From JBDWFY01 sp965275915 (lineage in GTDB: Bacteria > Pseudomonadota > Alphaproteobacteria > Rhizobiales > Stappiaceae), in the NCBI GenBank assembly GCA_965275915.1, contig CBDHYI010000007.1:1922001-1986000 (forward strand): DNA of 64,000 nucleotides, in the 5' to 3' direction. The notes below the pieces were generated by a model. That model did not search any database. It was not told the origin of the DNA and was given only the letters and a program-made list of their open reading frames with translations. Shown here in pieces: positions 34,606-43,675 of the stretch; position 1 is the first letter of the stretch, and each line of letters starts with the position of its first letter. Made by a program: the position numbers and the translations under genes.

Positions 34606-35369
34606 GCGCGCTTCATCTGATACGCCACGGCGCCGTCGCAGAACTGCGCCTGGACAATCCCGAAAAGCTCAATGCGTTCACCATCGAGATGCTTAAGGCA
34701 ATCATCCCATTTTGCGAGGAACTGGAAAAAGACGAGTCCGTGCGTGCGGTTGTCATATCCGCCGAAGACAGCCGGGCATTTTGCGCAGGCGCGGATATCC
34801 TGGCCTGGGCCGACATTGAACCACGGGATTTTGCCCGTCACTGGGTCCGCGACGGCCACCGTGCCTTTGATCGGTTGGCACGTATTGCGAAGCCGACAAT
34901 CGCCGCGATCAATGGACATGTGTTTGGTGGCGGGTTGGAGTTAACGGCAACAGCGGACATCAGGGTGATGTCGCCGGATGCGACCCTTGCGCTTCCCGAA
35001 GCAGGCGTGGGAATTGTCCCCGGCTGGTCCGGGACGCAGCGGTTGATCCGCCTGCTTGGCGAACCGCTTGTCAAGGAAATGGCACTCTTCGGCAGGCGCA
35101 TTCCCGCAGAACGCGCACTTGCGGCGGGCTTCATCGCCCAAATATCCGGCGATCCTCTGGCGGCCGCTTTTGAGATTGCGGAAAAGCTCGCGGATAAATC
35201 AGGCCGCTCAATTGAAACGGCAAAATACATGATTCACGCGGCGGTCGGAGAAGATCGCGATGCGATGATCGAGGCGCTCGGTTCGGGTATGATCGGTCCG
35301 ACAGAAGACCGCCGCGAAGGCGTTGCGGCATTTCGTGAAAAGCGCAAACCGACTTTTTCCGGAAAGTAG
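34602..35369 (+). CDS. Enoyl-CoA hydratase/isomerase family protein
   Basis: A 255-residue crotonase-fold enzyme. CoA/oxyanion motifs AFCAGADILAWAD and NGHVFGGGLELTATADI are intact, and both usual Glu positions (GGGLEL and LPEAGVGIVPG) are present, consistent with hydratase activity. The start is TTG at 34602, overlapping the preceding TGA (TTGA), so translation is coupled to the CoA-transferase. It would hydrate or cleave the CoA ester made by that enzyme. Confidence 0.88.
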   Translation: MSALHLIRHGAVAELRLDNPEKLNAFTIEMLKAIIPFCEELEKDESVRAVVISAEDSRAFCAGADILAWADIEPRDFARHWVRDGHRAFDRLARIAKPTIAAINGHVFGGGLELTATADIRVMSPDATLALPEAGVGIVPGWSGTQRLIRLLGEPLVKEMALFGRRIPAERALAAGFIAQISGDPLAAAFEIAEKLADKSGRSIETAKYMIHAAVGEDRDAMIEALGSGMIGPTEDRREGVAAFREKRKPTFSGK

Positions 35370-35371
35370 AT

Positions 35372-36904
35372 ATGAACGATTTGACCATTGTTTCCAAAAG
35401 TGGTGCACATCTGCCAAACGAGCCGTTTATTGCCCGTCATCTCATTGATGGCCGTTGGCAGGAAAGTCGGGATGGAAAAACCTTCAAGCGGACCTCGCCG
35501 TCTCACGGCACCCTCGTCACCCTGGCCAGCGAGGGCAATTTGGCGGACACCGAAGCGGCCATCAGCGCTGCGCGTGCGGCGTTCGACAGGGGCGACTGGT
35601 CCGGAAGCAGCGGTAAGGAACGAGCCACGTTTCTTCTGAAGATTGCCGACCTGATCGACAGGAACCGGCAGCGTATCGCGCTGATGGAGACCCTCGAATC
35701 CGGCAAACCGATAAGCCAGGCAGAGGCCGAAATCGAAGGCGCTGCGGACCTTTGGCGATATGCGGCCTCACTTGCGCGGACAATGCATGGCGACAGTCAC
35801 AATACGCTCGGAACCGACTTTCTCGGGCTGGTTCTGAAGGAACCTATTGGTGTTGTTTCAATCATAACGCCGTGGAACTTTCCCTTCCTGATTGTGTCTC
35901 AGAAGCTGCCCTTCGCGCTTGCCGCCGGCTGTACAACAATAATCAAGCCGTCCGAGCTGACACCTGCAACGACCGCAATTCTGGGGGAGCTTTGCGTTGA
36001 AGCCGGGCTTCCGGCCGGTGTAGTGAACATCGTGCTGGGTTATGGTGATCCCGTCGGGGCACGCATGACAACGGACAAACGCGTCGACATGGTCACGTTC
36101 ACGGGGTCAACCGCGGTTGGAAAAGCGATTGTCTCTGCGGCGTCCGGAACTCTGAAAAAGGTCTCGTTGGAACTCGGCGGCAAAAATCCGCAAGTCATAT
36201 TTCCCGATGCCGATCTTGAGAGCGCCGTCGATGCCGTCGTGTTCGGTGTCTGCTTCAATGCCGGTGAGTGCTGCAATTCCGGATCCCGCATCATTGTGCA
36301 CGAAGACATCGCTGAAGAGGTCCTTGCGCGCACCGTCGCGTTGTCACGGCAGGTTCCCTTTGGCGATCCTTTGGACCCGTCGACCAAGGTCGGTGCAATC
36401 ATAACGCCTGAACATCAGGACAAGATCGACACCTATGTCCGGGAGGCTGCAAACACCGGGGCAGATATTCGATTGGGAGGCGCGGCTTTGGCGGTGCCGG
36501 ACCTGAGCGGGCAATTCTATCAGCCGACTGTCATCGCCAATGTGCAAAGTGAGATGCCGATAGCGCGCGAGGAAGTGTTCGGTCCCGTTCTTTCAGTTCT
36601 GACATTCAAGACACTTGAAGAAGCCATCGCCCTGGTCAACGATGCTGAGTACGGTCTGTCGGCAGGAGTCTGGAGTGAAAACGTGCACACGTGCCTTGAA
36701 TTTGCGCGCCGGGCGGACGCCGGAACCGTTTGGACCAATACCTGGATGGACGGGTTTGCCGAACTGCCTTTCGGTGGCGTAAAGGAAAGCGGGCAGGGCC
36801 GGGAGTTGGGCAGATACGGACTGGAGGAGTTTCTCGAGGCGAAGACCGTGACAATGAGGATTGGGAAATCCCGCGAGCCTTGGGTTGACCCGCGCGCAGA
36901 CTGA
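35372..36904 (+). CDS. NAD(P)-dependent aldehyde dehydrogenase
   Basis: A 510-residue ALDH of the betaine/aminoaldehyde-like branch. ITPWNFPFLIVSQKLPFALA, FTGSTAVGKAI, general base Glu in SLELGGKNPQVIF, catalytic Cys in FNAGECCNSGSRI, and EEVFGPVLSVL are all present. It oxidises an aldehyde to an acid, which could then be a substrate for the CoA-transferase two genes upstream. 2-bp gap after the hydratase gene. Confidence 0.92.
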   Translation: MNDLTIVSKSGAHLPNEPFIARHLIDGRWQESRDGKTFKRTSPSHGTLVTLASEGNLADTEAAISAARAAFDRGDWSGSSGKERATFLLKIADLIDRNRQRIALMETLESGKPISQAEAEIEGAADLWRYAASLARTMHGDSHNTLGTDFLGLVLKEPIGVVSIITPWNFPFLIVSQKLPFALAAGCTTIIKPSELTPATTAILGELCVEAGLPAGVVNIVLGYGDPVGARMTTDKRVDMVTFTGSTAVGKAIVSAASGTLKKVSLELGGKNPQVIFPDADLESAVDAVVFGVCFNAGECCNSGSRIIVHEDIAEEVLARTVALSRQVPFGDPLDPSTKVGAIITPEHQDKIDTYVREAANTGADIRLGGAALAVPDLSGQFYQPTVIANVQSEMPIAREEVFGPVLSVLTFKTLEEAIALVNDAEYGLSAGVWSENVHTCLEFARRADAGTVWTNTWMDGFAELPFGGVKESGQGRELGRYGLEEFLEAKTVTMRIGKSREPWVDPRAD

Positions 36905-36951
36905 CGCGTCGCGGATAAGACTGAATGAGACGCAAATAAGGGAGGAAATCC

Positions 36952-38199
36952 ATGCGTAGATTAGTAACAATGATGACTGCTGCAGGTGCTTTGGTGGCTG
37001 CAACCACGAGCCTTCATGCCGAGGATGTGGAGGTTCTGCACTGGTGGACATCCGGCGGTGAAGCCGCTGCCTTGAATGTTCTGAAGGAAGACCTCGAAAA
37101 GCAGGGTATCGGCTGGCAGGATATGCCCGTTGCCGGCGGCGGAGGCTCGCAGGCCATGACAGTTTTGCGAGCTCGGGTCACTTCCGGCAATCCGCCGACC
37201 GCCGTTCAGATGCTCGGTTTCGATATCCTCGATTGGGCCAAGGAGGGCGCGCTTGCCGATCTGAACGTGCAGGCGGGCGAAGAAGGCTGGGATGCGGTTG
37301 TGCCGGAAGCCTTGCAGCAATTTGCAAAGCATGACGGCAAGTGGGTATCCGCTCCTGTCAATGTTCACTCCACCAACTGGGTCTGGGCGAACAAGGCGAT
37401 CCTGGACGAACTTGGTATTGCCGTCCCGGCGACATGGGATGAGTTCGTCGCCGCGCTTGAAAAAGTGAAGGCATCCGGCAAAACCGCGATCGCCCATGGC
37501 GGTCAGGCCTGGCAGGATGCCACGGTTTTTGACGCGGTTGCGATGTCGACCGGCGGTCCTGAGTTCTACAAAAAGGCCTTCATCGATCTGGATGAGGAGA
37601 CCCTGGGTTCGGACACGATGAAAGAAACGTTCGACCGCATGGGCGTGATCCGCTCCTATGTGGACGACAACTTTTCCGGCCGCGACTGGAACCTGGCGAC
37701 CGCCATGGTCATCAATGGTGACGCCGCATTCCAGATGATGGGCGACTGGGCGAAGGGAGAGTTCCTGAATGCAGGCAAGGCGCCCGATCAGGATTTCCTG
37801 TGCTTCCGTTTTCCCGGCACGCAGGATCAGGTAACGTTCAATGCGGACCAGTTCGCGATGTTTGCGCAAGGATCTGAAGTGGGTAAGGAGCAGGCTGCCC
37901 TGGCGACGGCAATCCTGTCGCCAAGTTTCCAGTCAGCATTCAATGTGGTCAAAGGCTCCGTACCGGCCCGCACCGACGTCTCGGACGAAGCGTTTGATGC
38001 TTGCGGCAAGAAAGGCATGGTCGACTTAAAGAAAGCGTCTGACAGCGGCAATCTTTACGGGTCCATGGCGCACGGTCATGCAAATCCCGCAGCCGTCAAG
38101 AATGCCATGTATGACGTGATCACCGCGCATTTCAACGGCGAGTATGACAGCGCAACCGCCGTCGAAGAACTCGTCAGCGCGGTTCAGATCAACAAGTAA
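36952..38199 (+). CDS. ABC sugar transporter, periplasmic binding protein
   Basis: A 415-residue family-1 solute-binding protein with a signal peptide (AAGALVAATTSLHA|ED). VLHWWTSGGEAAALNVLKED and FNADQFAMFAQGS are typical of the glucose/mannose-binding group of the CUT1 family. A strong AGGAGG-like site (GGGAGGAAAT) precedes the ATG, fitting high expression. A 13-bp stem hairpin follows the stop. It implies that the substrate of the operon is sugar-like. Confidence 0.92.
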   Translation: MRRLVTMMTAAGALVAATTSLHAEDVEVLHWWTSGGEAAALNVLKEDLEKQGIGWQDMPVAGGGGSQAMTVLRARVTSGNPPTAVQMLGFDILDWAKEGALADLNVQAGEEGWDAVVPEALQQFAKHDGKWVSAPVNVHSTNWVWANKAILDELGIAVPATWDEFVAALEKVKASGKTAIAHGGQAWQDATVFDAVAMSTGGPEFYKKAFIDLDEETLGSDTMKETFDRMGVIRSYVDDNFSGRDWNLATAMVINGDAAFQMMGDWAKGEFLNAGKAPDQDFLCFRFPGTQDQVTFNADQFAMFAQGSEVGKEQAALATAILSPSFQSAFNVVKGSVPARTDVSDEAFDACGKKGMVDLKKASDSGNLYGSMAHGHANPAAVKNAMYDVITAHFNGEYDSATAVEELVSAVQINK

Positions 38200-38206
38200 T
38201 GACGAC

Positions 38207-38236
38207 GTGAGAGCGGTGAGACGTCACCGCTCTCAC
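38207..38236 (+). terminator. Strong intercistronic hairpin after the binding-protein gene
   Basis: GTGAGAGCGGTGA and TCACCGCTCTCAC form a perfect 13-bp stem around the loop GACG, 7 bp after the stop. No run of T follows, so full termination is unlikely. As in malE/malF it may protect the upstream mRNA and lower expression of the permease genes. Confidence 0.75.
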
Positions 38237-38455
38237 AAATCGGCACCTTCAATATCCTTGATGGGCAGTCCGCCCGGTGTCGCAAAAATAGCGAAGTCAG
38301 GGCGTGCGCCCGATACGATTATCCAGCGCAGCTCTGGCACGTATCCCGGAAAAGTCTGAGTAATTCTGCAACGGGGATGCGTAACAAAACAAATGCTTGG
38401 AAGATTTCACGCAAATAAGGAGTTGCGGGAAAGGCTCCAAGTCGGGGATTCGGAA

Positions 38456-39361
38456 ATGTCTTATCCTGAGACGGCGAACCCACGCGGGTCTGTTGTAGAC
38501 AGGCTGCGTGACGCACTGCCCAAACTGGTTTTGAGCCCGACCGTCGCAATCGTTGCGATCTTCGTTTACGGCTTCATCGCCTTCACGTTCTATCTGTCCT
38601 TCACGAACAGCCGGATTCTGCCCACATTCGGATGGATCGGCTGGCAGAATTACGAGAACCTGTTCAAAATACGGGCGTGGGATACAGCCGTCTCGAACCT
38701 TGTGGTGTTTGGACTGCTTTACATTGCGATCTGCTGTGTTCTGGGCCTGCTCCTGGCAATTCTGCTTGATCAGAGGATCCGTGCCGAGGGCTTTATTCGC
38801 ACCATTTACCTTTATCCTATGGCGCTGAGCTTTATTGTCACCGGTGTCGCCTGGAAATGGTTCCTTGATCCCGGTATCGGCCTTGAGGCTGTCGTGCAGG
38901 GCTGGGGCTGGACGAGTTTTGAATTCAACTGGATCAAAGATCGCAACATGGCGATCTACACAATCGTAATCGCAGCGGTCTGGCAAACGTCCGGCTTTGT
39001 GATGGCCATGTTCCTGGCCGGACTTCGCGGCATCGACAATGAGATGCTGAAAGCCGCGCAGATCGATGGCGCGTCAACGTTTGCCCTTTATCGGCGTATC
39101 GTCATTCCGCAGCTGCGACCGGCCTTCATGTCGGCCTTTGTCGTGCTCGCCCATATGGCGATCAAGTCCTATGACCTTGTCATCGCGCTGACAGGCGGCG
39201 GCCCGGGAACCGCGACCGAACTGCCGGCAACATTCATGTATTCCTACACATTCACCCGCAACCAGATGGGTATCGGCGCGGCGTCCGCTGTCATTATGCT
39301 CATGACGATCGCAGCCATCATCGTTCCGTATCTCTGGTCCGAACTCAGGGAGAAGAGATGA
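38456..39361 (+). CDS. ABC sugar transporter, permease 1
   Basis: A 301-residue protein with six hydrophobic helices and the EAA loop GIDNEMLKAAQIDGAS that contacts the ATPase. MalF/UgpA-type of the CUT1 family. The start at 38456 (MSYPETANPRG) has GGGG upstream; a frame to 38393 adds an unlikely leader. It overlaps the next permease by 4 bp. Confidence 0.92.
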   Translation: MSYPETANPRGSVVDRLRDALPKLVLSPTVAIVAIFVYGFIAFTFYLSFTNSRILPTFGWIGWQNYENLFKIRAWDTAVSNLVVFGLLYIAICCVLGLLLAILLDQRIRAEGFIRTIYLYPMALSFIVTGVAWKWFLDPGIGLEAVVQGWGWTSFEFNWIKDRNMAIYTIVIAAVWQTSGFVMAMFLAGLRGIDNEMLKAAQIDGASTFALYRRIVIPQLRPAFMSAFVVLAHMAIKSYDLVIALTGGGPGTATELPATFMYSYTFTRNQMGIGAASAVIMLMTIAAIIVPYLWSELREKR

Positions 39362-40287
39362 TGAGCACGGCTCCCAACTCCGAAACCATGACAACCGGAC
39401 CGTCGGACCTGAGCGACGCGCAACGCCAGGCGGGACTTGGCGTCAAACCGACGCGTATTATCCTCTACCTGCTCCTGGTTTTCTTCTGCATTTACTATCT
39501 GCTGCCACTCTATGTGATGGTGGTGAACTCTCTGAAGCCGCTTTCGGAAATCACCGCCGGCGGCATGATGGCTCTTCCCCGGGAGTGGACCGTCGCTCCA
39601 TGGGCCAGCGCATGGTCCAGTGCGCAGGTGGGCGTGGAGGCGACCGGTCTTCGGCCGTACTTCATCAACTCCATTGTCATGGTCGTTCCGGCGGTGGCTC
39701 TCTCCACACTGATCGGAGCACTCAATGGCTATGTGCTGACCAAGTGGACATTCCGGGGCGCGACCGTGCTTTTCGGCCTGCTCCTGTTCGGCTGCTTCAT
39801 TCCATTTCAGATGGTGCTGATCCCGATGGCCCGCATGCTGGGGCTGATGGGCCTGGCCGGATCCGTACCCGGTCTGATCTTTGTGCACTTTGTCTACGGC
39901 ATCGGCTTTTCGACACTCTATTTCCGAAACTACTACGCGGCCTTCCCGACGGAGCTTGTTAAAGCGGCCCAAATCGACGGCGCCGGTTTCTTCCGGATCT
40001 TCTGGCGCATCCTGCTGCCTTCCTCCGGGCCGATCGCCGTGGTCTGCATTATCTGGCAGTTCACCAACATCTGGAACGACTTCCTGTTCGGAGCGTCGTT
40101 TTCCGACTTTGACAGCCAGCCGATGACCGTTGCGCTCAATAACCTCGTGCAGTCGTCCACCGGGGTAAAGGAATACAACGTCCACTTCGCCGGCGCGATC
40201 ATGGCGGCGCTGCCCACACTGCTCGTCTACATCGTTGCGGGACGCTACTTCGTCCGCGGTCTGATGGCCGGTTCTGTAAAAGGATAA
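39358..40287 (+). CDS. ABC sugar transporter, permease 2
   Basis: A 309-residue MalG/UgpE-type permease: six helices and EAA loop FPTELVKAAQIDGAG. The N-terminal ~30 residues are hydrophilic. Start and stop overlap or nearly touch the neighbouring permease and ATPase genes, so the three are one translation unit. Confidence 0.92.
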   Translation: MMSTAPNSETMTTGPSDLSDAQRQAGLGVKPTRIILYLLLVFFCIYYLLPLYVMVVNSLKPLSEITAGGMMALPREWTVAPWASAWSSAQVGVEATGLRPYFINSIVMVVPAVALSTLIGALNGYVLTKWTFRGATVLFGLLLFGCFIPFQMVLIPMARMLGLMGLAGSVPGLIFVHFVYGIGFSTLYFRNYYAAFPTELVKAAQIDGAGFFRIFWRILLPSSGPIAVVCIIWQFTNIWNDFLFGASFSDFDSQPMTVALNNLVQSSTGVKEYNVHFAGAIMAALPTLLVYIVAGRYFVRGLMAGSVKG

Positions 40288-40291
40288 ACCA

Positions 40292-41401
40292 ATGGGCTTT
40301 CTCGACATCAAACAGGCGACCAAGTCCTATGGTCCGGTAAAGGTTCTTCATGAAACCGACATTTCGGTTGAAGAAGGCGAATTTCTCGTCCTTGTCGGAC
40401 CGTCCGGCTGTGGCAAGTCCACTTTGCTCAACATGATTGCGGGCCTGGAGAACATCACCACCGGTGAGATCGCCATTCGGGGCCGGAACATGAACGGCGT
40501 CAAACCCGCGGACCGAAACATTGCCATGGTTTTTCAGTCCTATGCGCTCTACCCGAACATGACTGTGAGCGGGAATATTTCCTTCGGCATGGAGATGCAT
40601 GGAATTCCGAAGCCGGAGCGGGAAAAGCGGATTGCCCTGGTTGCCGATCTGCTTCAGATCAATCACCTGCTTGACCGCAAACCGGGTCAGCTTTCCGGCG
40701 GCCAGCGCCAGCGTGTGGCCATGGGGCGGGCGCTTGTGCGGGAGCCGGATGTGTTTCTCTTCGACGAGCCGCTTTCGAACCTTGATGCAAAGCTGCGCGT
40801 CGATATGCGCACTGAGATCAAGAAGCTGCATCAGAAGCTGGGCACCACGATCGTTTATGTCACCCACGACCAGATCGAGGCCCTGACCCTCTCAACGCGC
40901 ATTGCGGTCATGTATGGCGGATATGTCCAGCAACTGGGAACGCCGAAGGAAATCTACGACAATCCGGCCAACATGTTCGTTGCCGGATTTATGGGATCGC
41001 CATCCATGAACCTGTTTCCGGCCAAGGTCGTCGATGTCGATGGCGGTCCGGCCGCGGAGGTTCGTTTTTCGGACGGCAAAACCGCCGCCATACCATTTGC
41101 AGACAGATCGTTATCGTCAAGTGTCGGCCGCGACATCATTCTGGGCATCCGGCCCGAAGCGATTACCGACAGAGACGGTGCGGACCGGAATTCTCAGTCG
41201 GTCCATCTGGTGGAAGCGCCTGTTGAGGTTACCGAACCGGCAGGCTCCGACACATTTGTTGTCAGCCAGATCGGCGGTAAGGACGTAACCGGCCGGTTTC
41301 GTGCGGACGTATCGGTGAACGCGGGCGATGTGTTTCCCTTCGCCTTCAATATGGAAAAGGCCGTGGTCTTCGATCCTCAAAGCGAAAACAGGATCGCCTG
41401 A
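40292..41401 (+). CDS. ABC sugar transporter, ATP-binding protein (MalK/UgpC type)
   Basis: A 369-residue ATPase: Walker A VGPSGCGKSTLLNMIAG, Q-loop FQSYALYPNMTV, signature LSGGQRQRVAMGRALV, Walker B VFLFDEPLSNLDAKLR, switch His in VTHDQIEALTL. The C-terminal ~130 residues are the TOBE-type regulatory domain. It powers import of the sugar-like substrate. Confidence 0.94.
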   Translation: MGFLDIKQATKSYGPVKVLHETDISVEEGEFLVLVGPSGCGKSTLLNMIAGLENITTGEIAIRGRNMNGVKPADRNIAMVFQSYALYPNMTVSGNISFGMEMHGIPKPEREKRIALVADLLQINHLLDRKPGQLSGGQRQRVAMGRALVREPDVFLFDEPLSNLDAKLRVDMRTEIKKLHQKLGTTIVYVTHDQIEALTLSTRIAVMYGGYVQQLGTPKEIYDNPANMFVAGFMGSPSMNLFPAKVVDVDGGPAAEVRFSDGKTAAIPFADRSLSSSVGRDIILGIRPEAITDRDGADRNSQSVHLVEAPVEVTEPAGSDTFVVSQIGGKDVTGRFRADVSVNAGDVFPFAFNMEKAVVFDPQSENRIA

Positions 41402-41404
41402 GCC

Positions 41405-42889
41405 ATGACTGCGGCGCCGGACATCGTGATAATCGGCAGCGGCATGGGTGGTGCGACCCTTGCCGCAGGTCTTGCGCCGTCCGGTGCGAAAATAACGATC
41501 CTCGAGCGCGGGCAGCAGATACCGGACGATGCCCCGGCGCGGGATCCCTGGCGCATTTACACGAACAGCGCATTCCGGTCTCGCGAAACGTGGCTTGATG
41601 AAACGGGAGAGCCGTTTGAGCCCGGCAACTACTATAATGTCGGCGGTAATTCCAAGCTCTATGGTGCGGTTCTTATTCGTTATCGTCAGGAGGATTTCGG
41701 CGAACTGCATCATTATGACGGTGTGTCGCCGGCCTGGCCGATTGGCTACGAAGAGATGGCCCCGTGGTACGACGCAGCCGAAACGCTCTATCAGGTCAGG
41801 GGTGACGCATCGTCGGATACGACCGAACCGCCCCATGGCGTCTCCTATCCGTTTCCACCGGTTCCCGACGAAGGCGCCATCCGGGTTGCAAGGGGACGGT
41901 TGAAAAAGGCCGGCGTAAAGCCTTTCAGTCTGCCGCTCGGTGTCGACCTGAAGCGCTGGCTTGCCGCCGGTAATACCGGATGGGATGGATATCCCGACCT
42001 TAGATGCGGAAAGATGGATGCTGAAACCTGCGCCCTTTCGTCGGCTCTCTTGCACGACAATGTCGGCCTTGAGACGGATGCAACAGTCACGGCTCTGAAA
42101 TCGGATCCGCAAACCCATCGTATCAGCGAGGTCGCCTACGTTAAGAACGGAACCGAAATGCGCCTGCGTCCGGGTGTCGTGGTCCTGTGCGCCGGGGCCG
42201 TACAGTCCGCGGCCCTTTTGCTGAGATCGGGAATTGCCAACAGTTCGGATTATGTGGGTCGCTGTTTTATGAACCACAATGCGACGGCCATGATCGCAAT
42301 CGATCCGCGATTTCGCAACGATGCGGTTTATCAGAAAACCTTCGGCATCAATGATTGGTACCTATCGGACGGAAATGGCGGGGGGCCGCTGGGAAATGTC
42401 CAGCTTCTGGGACGTGTCACACCGGACATCCTCAAGATCCAGGTGCCGCAGCTTCCAATGTTCGCAGCGCGGTGGATTTCGGGACACGCACTTGATCTGT
42501 ATCTCATCTCGGAAGACCTGCCGGACCCGGAAAGCCGGGTTGTGCTGAAAGACGGGCAGGTTCAGCTCATCTGGCGCAGGAGCAACATGACGGCTCATCG
42601 CCTGCTGGTGGCAAAAGCAAAAAAGACTCTGCGCAGGGCCGGCTTTCCAGTCGTCCTGTCGCGCTTGTTCGATGGCAGGGTTCCATCGCACCAATGCGGC
42701 ACGGCCCGCATGGGGGCGGATCCGGCGACCTCGGTCATCGATCCGGACTGCCGATCCTGGGATCATCCGAACCTGTTCGTGACAGACGCTGCCGCCCTGA
42801 CGACGTCCGCCGCCGTTAATCCTGCCCTTACGGTTGCCGCTCTGGCGCTCCGGGCCGCTCAAACAATCCAACGGGACCTCACACAATGA
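41405..42889 (+). CDS. GMC-family FAD oxidoreductase (sugar/polyol dehydrogenase-like)
   Basis: A 494-residue flavoprotein. FAD site IIGSGMGGATLAAGL with ITILERG; GNSKLYGAVLIRYRQEDFGE; and the C-terminal GMC_oxred_C motifs SHQCGTARMGADP and AAVNPALTVAALALRAA. The lack of a Tat signal suggests a cytoplasmic enzyme. Relatives include gluconate-, glycoside- and C-glycoside 3-oxidising dehydrogenases. Starts 3 bp after the ATPase gene and overlaps the following SDR by 4 bp. Confidence 0.85.
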   Translation: MTAAPDIVIIGSGMGGATLAAGLAPSGAKITILERGQQIPDDAPARDPWRIYTNSAFRSRETWLDETGEPFEPGNYYNVGGNSKLYGAVLIRYRQEDFGELHHYDGVSPAWPIGYEEMAPWYDAAETLYQVRGDASSDTTEPPHGVSYPFPPVPDEGAIRVARGRLKKAGVKPFSLPLGVDLKRWLAAGNTGWDGYPDLRCGKMDAETCALSSALLHDNVGLETDATVTALKSDPQTHRISEVAYVKNGTEMRLRPGVVVLCAGAVQSAALLLRSGIANSSDYVGRCFMNHNATAMIAIDPRFRNDAVYQKTFGINDWYLSDGNGGGPLGNVQLLGRVTPDILKIQVPQLPMFAARWISGHALDLYLISEDLPDPESRVVLKDGQVQLIWRRSNMTAHRLLVAKAKKTLRRAGFPVVLSRLFDGRVPSHQCGTARMGADPATSVIDPDCRSWDHPNLFVTDAAALTTSAAVNPALTVAALALRAAQTIQRDLTQ

Positions 42890-43644
42890 CCAAAATCGCG
42901 CTGGTGACCGGCGGCCAGAAGGGCATCGGGTTCGGCATCGCAGACGCGCTGGTCGGGGCGGGATACAAGGTTGCGCTCGCCTCGCGCAGCAAACCTGATG
43001 CTCCCGAGGTTACGGCCGCACTGAAGCGTCTGGGGGGCGACGCCGCCTATTTTTCCCATGATCTGCAGGATGTTGACCGTCACGCTGCTCTGTTTGATCA
43101 GGTCGAGGAACGGTTCGGTCGGGTATCCACGCTGATTTCGAACGCGGGCGTTCCCGCCAGGGTTCGCGGCGATATGCTCGATCTTCAGCCGGACGGTTTC
43201 GATTTCGTCCTTGGCATCAATCTCAGAGGTGCGTTTTTCCTGGCTCAGGAGGCTGCCCGGCGCATGCTCGAAATGCCGGACGATGTCTATCGCTCCATCA
43301 CATTCGTAACGTCCGTCAGCGCGAAAATGGTGTCCATCGAGCGGGCTGAATACTGTGTCTCCAAGGCCGGCGCCGCCATGATGGCGGAACTGTTTGCGGT
43401 CCGCCTGGCTCCGCATGACATTGGTGTTTTCGAATTGAGGCCCGGGATTATTGAGACCGGCATGACCGCAGGCGTGAAGGACAAATATACATCCCGCATT
43501 GAAGGCGGTCTCGTGCCGGCGCAACGCTGGGGGCAACCGGCCGACATCGGTTCAGTCGTGGTTCCCGTCGCTGAGGGAAAAATGGCGTTTGCGACCGGTT
43601 CCGCCATCAATGTGGATGGCGGACTTGCGATCCCGCGACTTTAG
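42886..43644 (+). CDS. Short-chain dehydrogenase/reductase
   Basis: A 252-residue classical SDR: TGGQKGIGFGIADALVGAGY for nucleotide binding, SNAGVP, active-site Ser in VTSVSAKMVS, and YCVSK as Tyr/Lys pair, then ELRPGIIETGM. Substrate unknown; the setting suggests a hydroxyl/keto group on a sugar or its CoA-linked product. ATGA overlap with the GMC gene before it. Confidence 0.88.
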   Translation: MTKIALVTGGQKGIGFGIADALVGAGYKVALASRSKPDAPEVTAALKRLGGDAAYFSHDLQDVDRHAALFDQVEERFGRVSTLISNAGVPARVRGDMLDLQPDGFDFVLGINLRGAFFLAQEAARRMLEMPDDVYRSITFVTSVSAKMVSIERAEYCVSKAGAAMMAELFAVRLAPHDIGVFELRPGIIETGMTAGVKDKYTSRIEGGLVPAQRWGQPADIGSVVVPVAEGKMAFATGSAINVDGGLAIPRL

Positions 43645-43675
43645 GCTTCTGAGCCTGGGCTACCTGAGGGATAAG

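Noticed and set aside
39244..40323. 359-codon minus-strand frame across the permease genes
   Set aside because: Antisense to two clear ABC permeases; His/Gln/Arg-rich composition typical of shadow frames.
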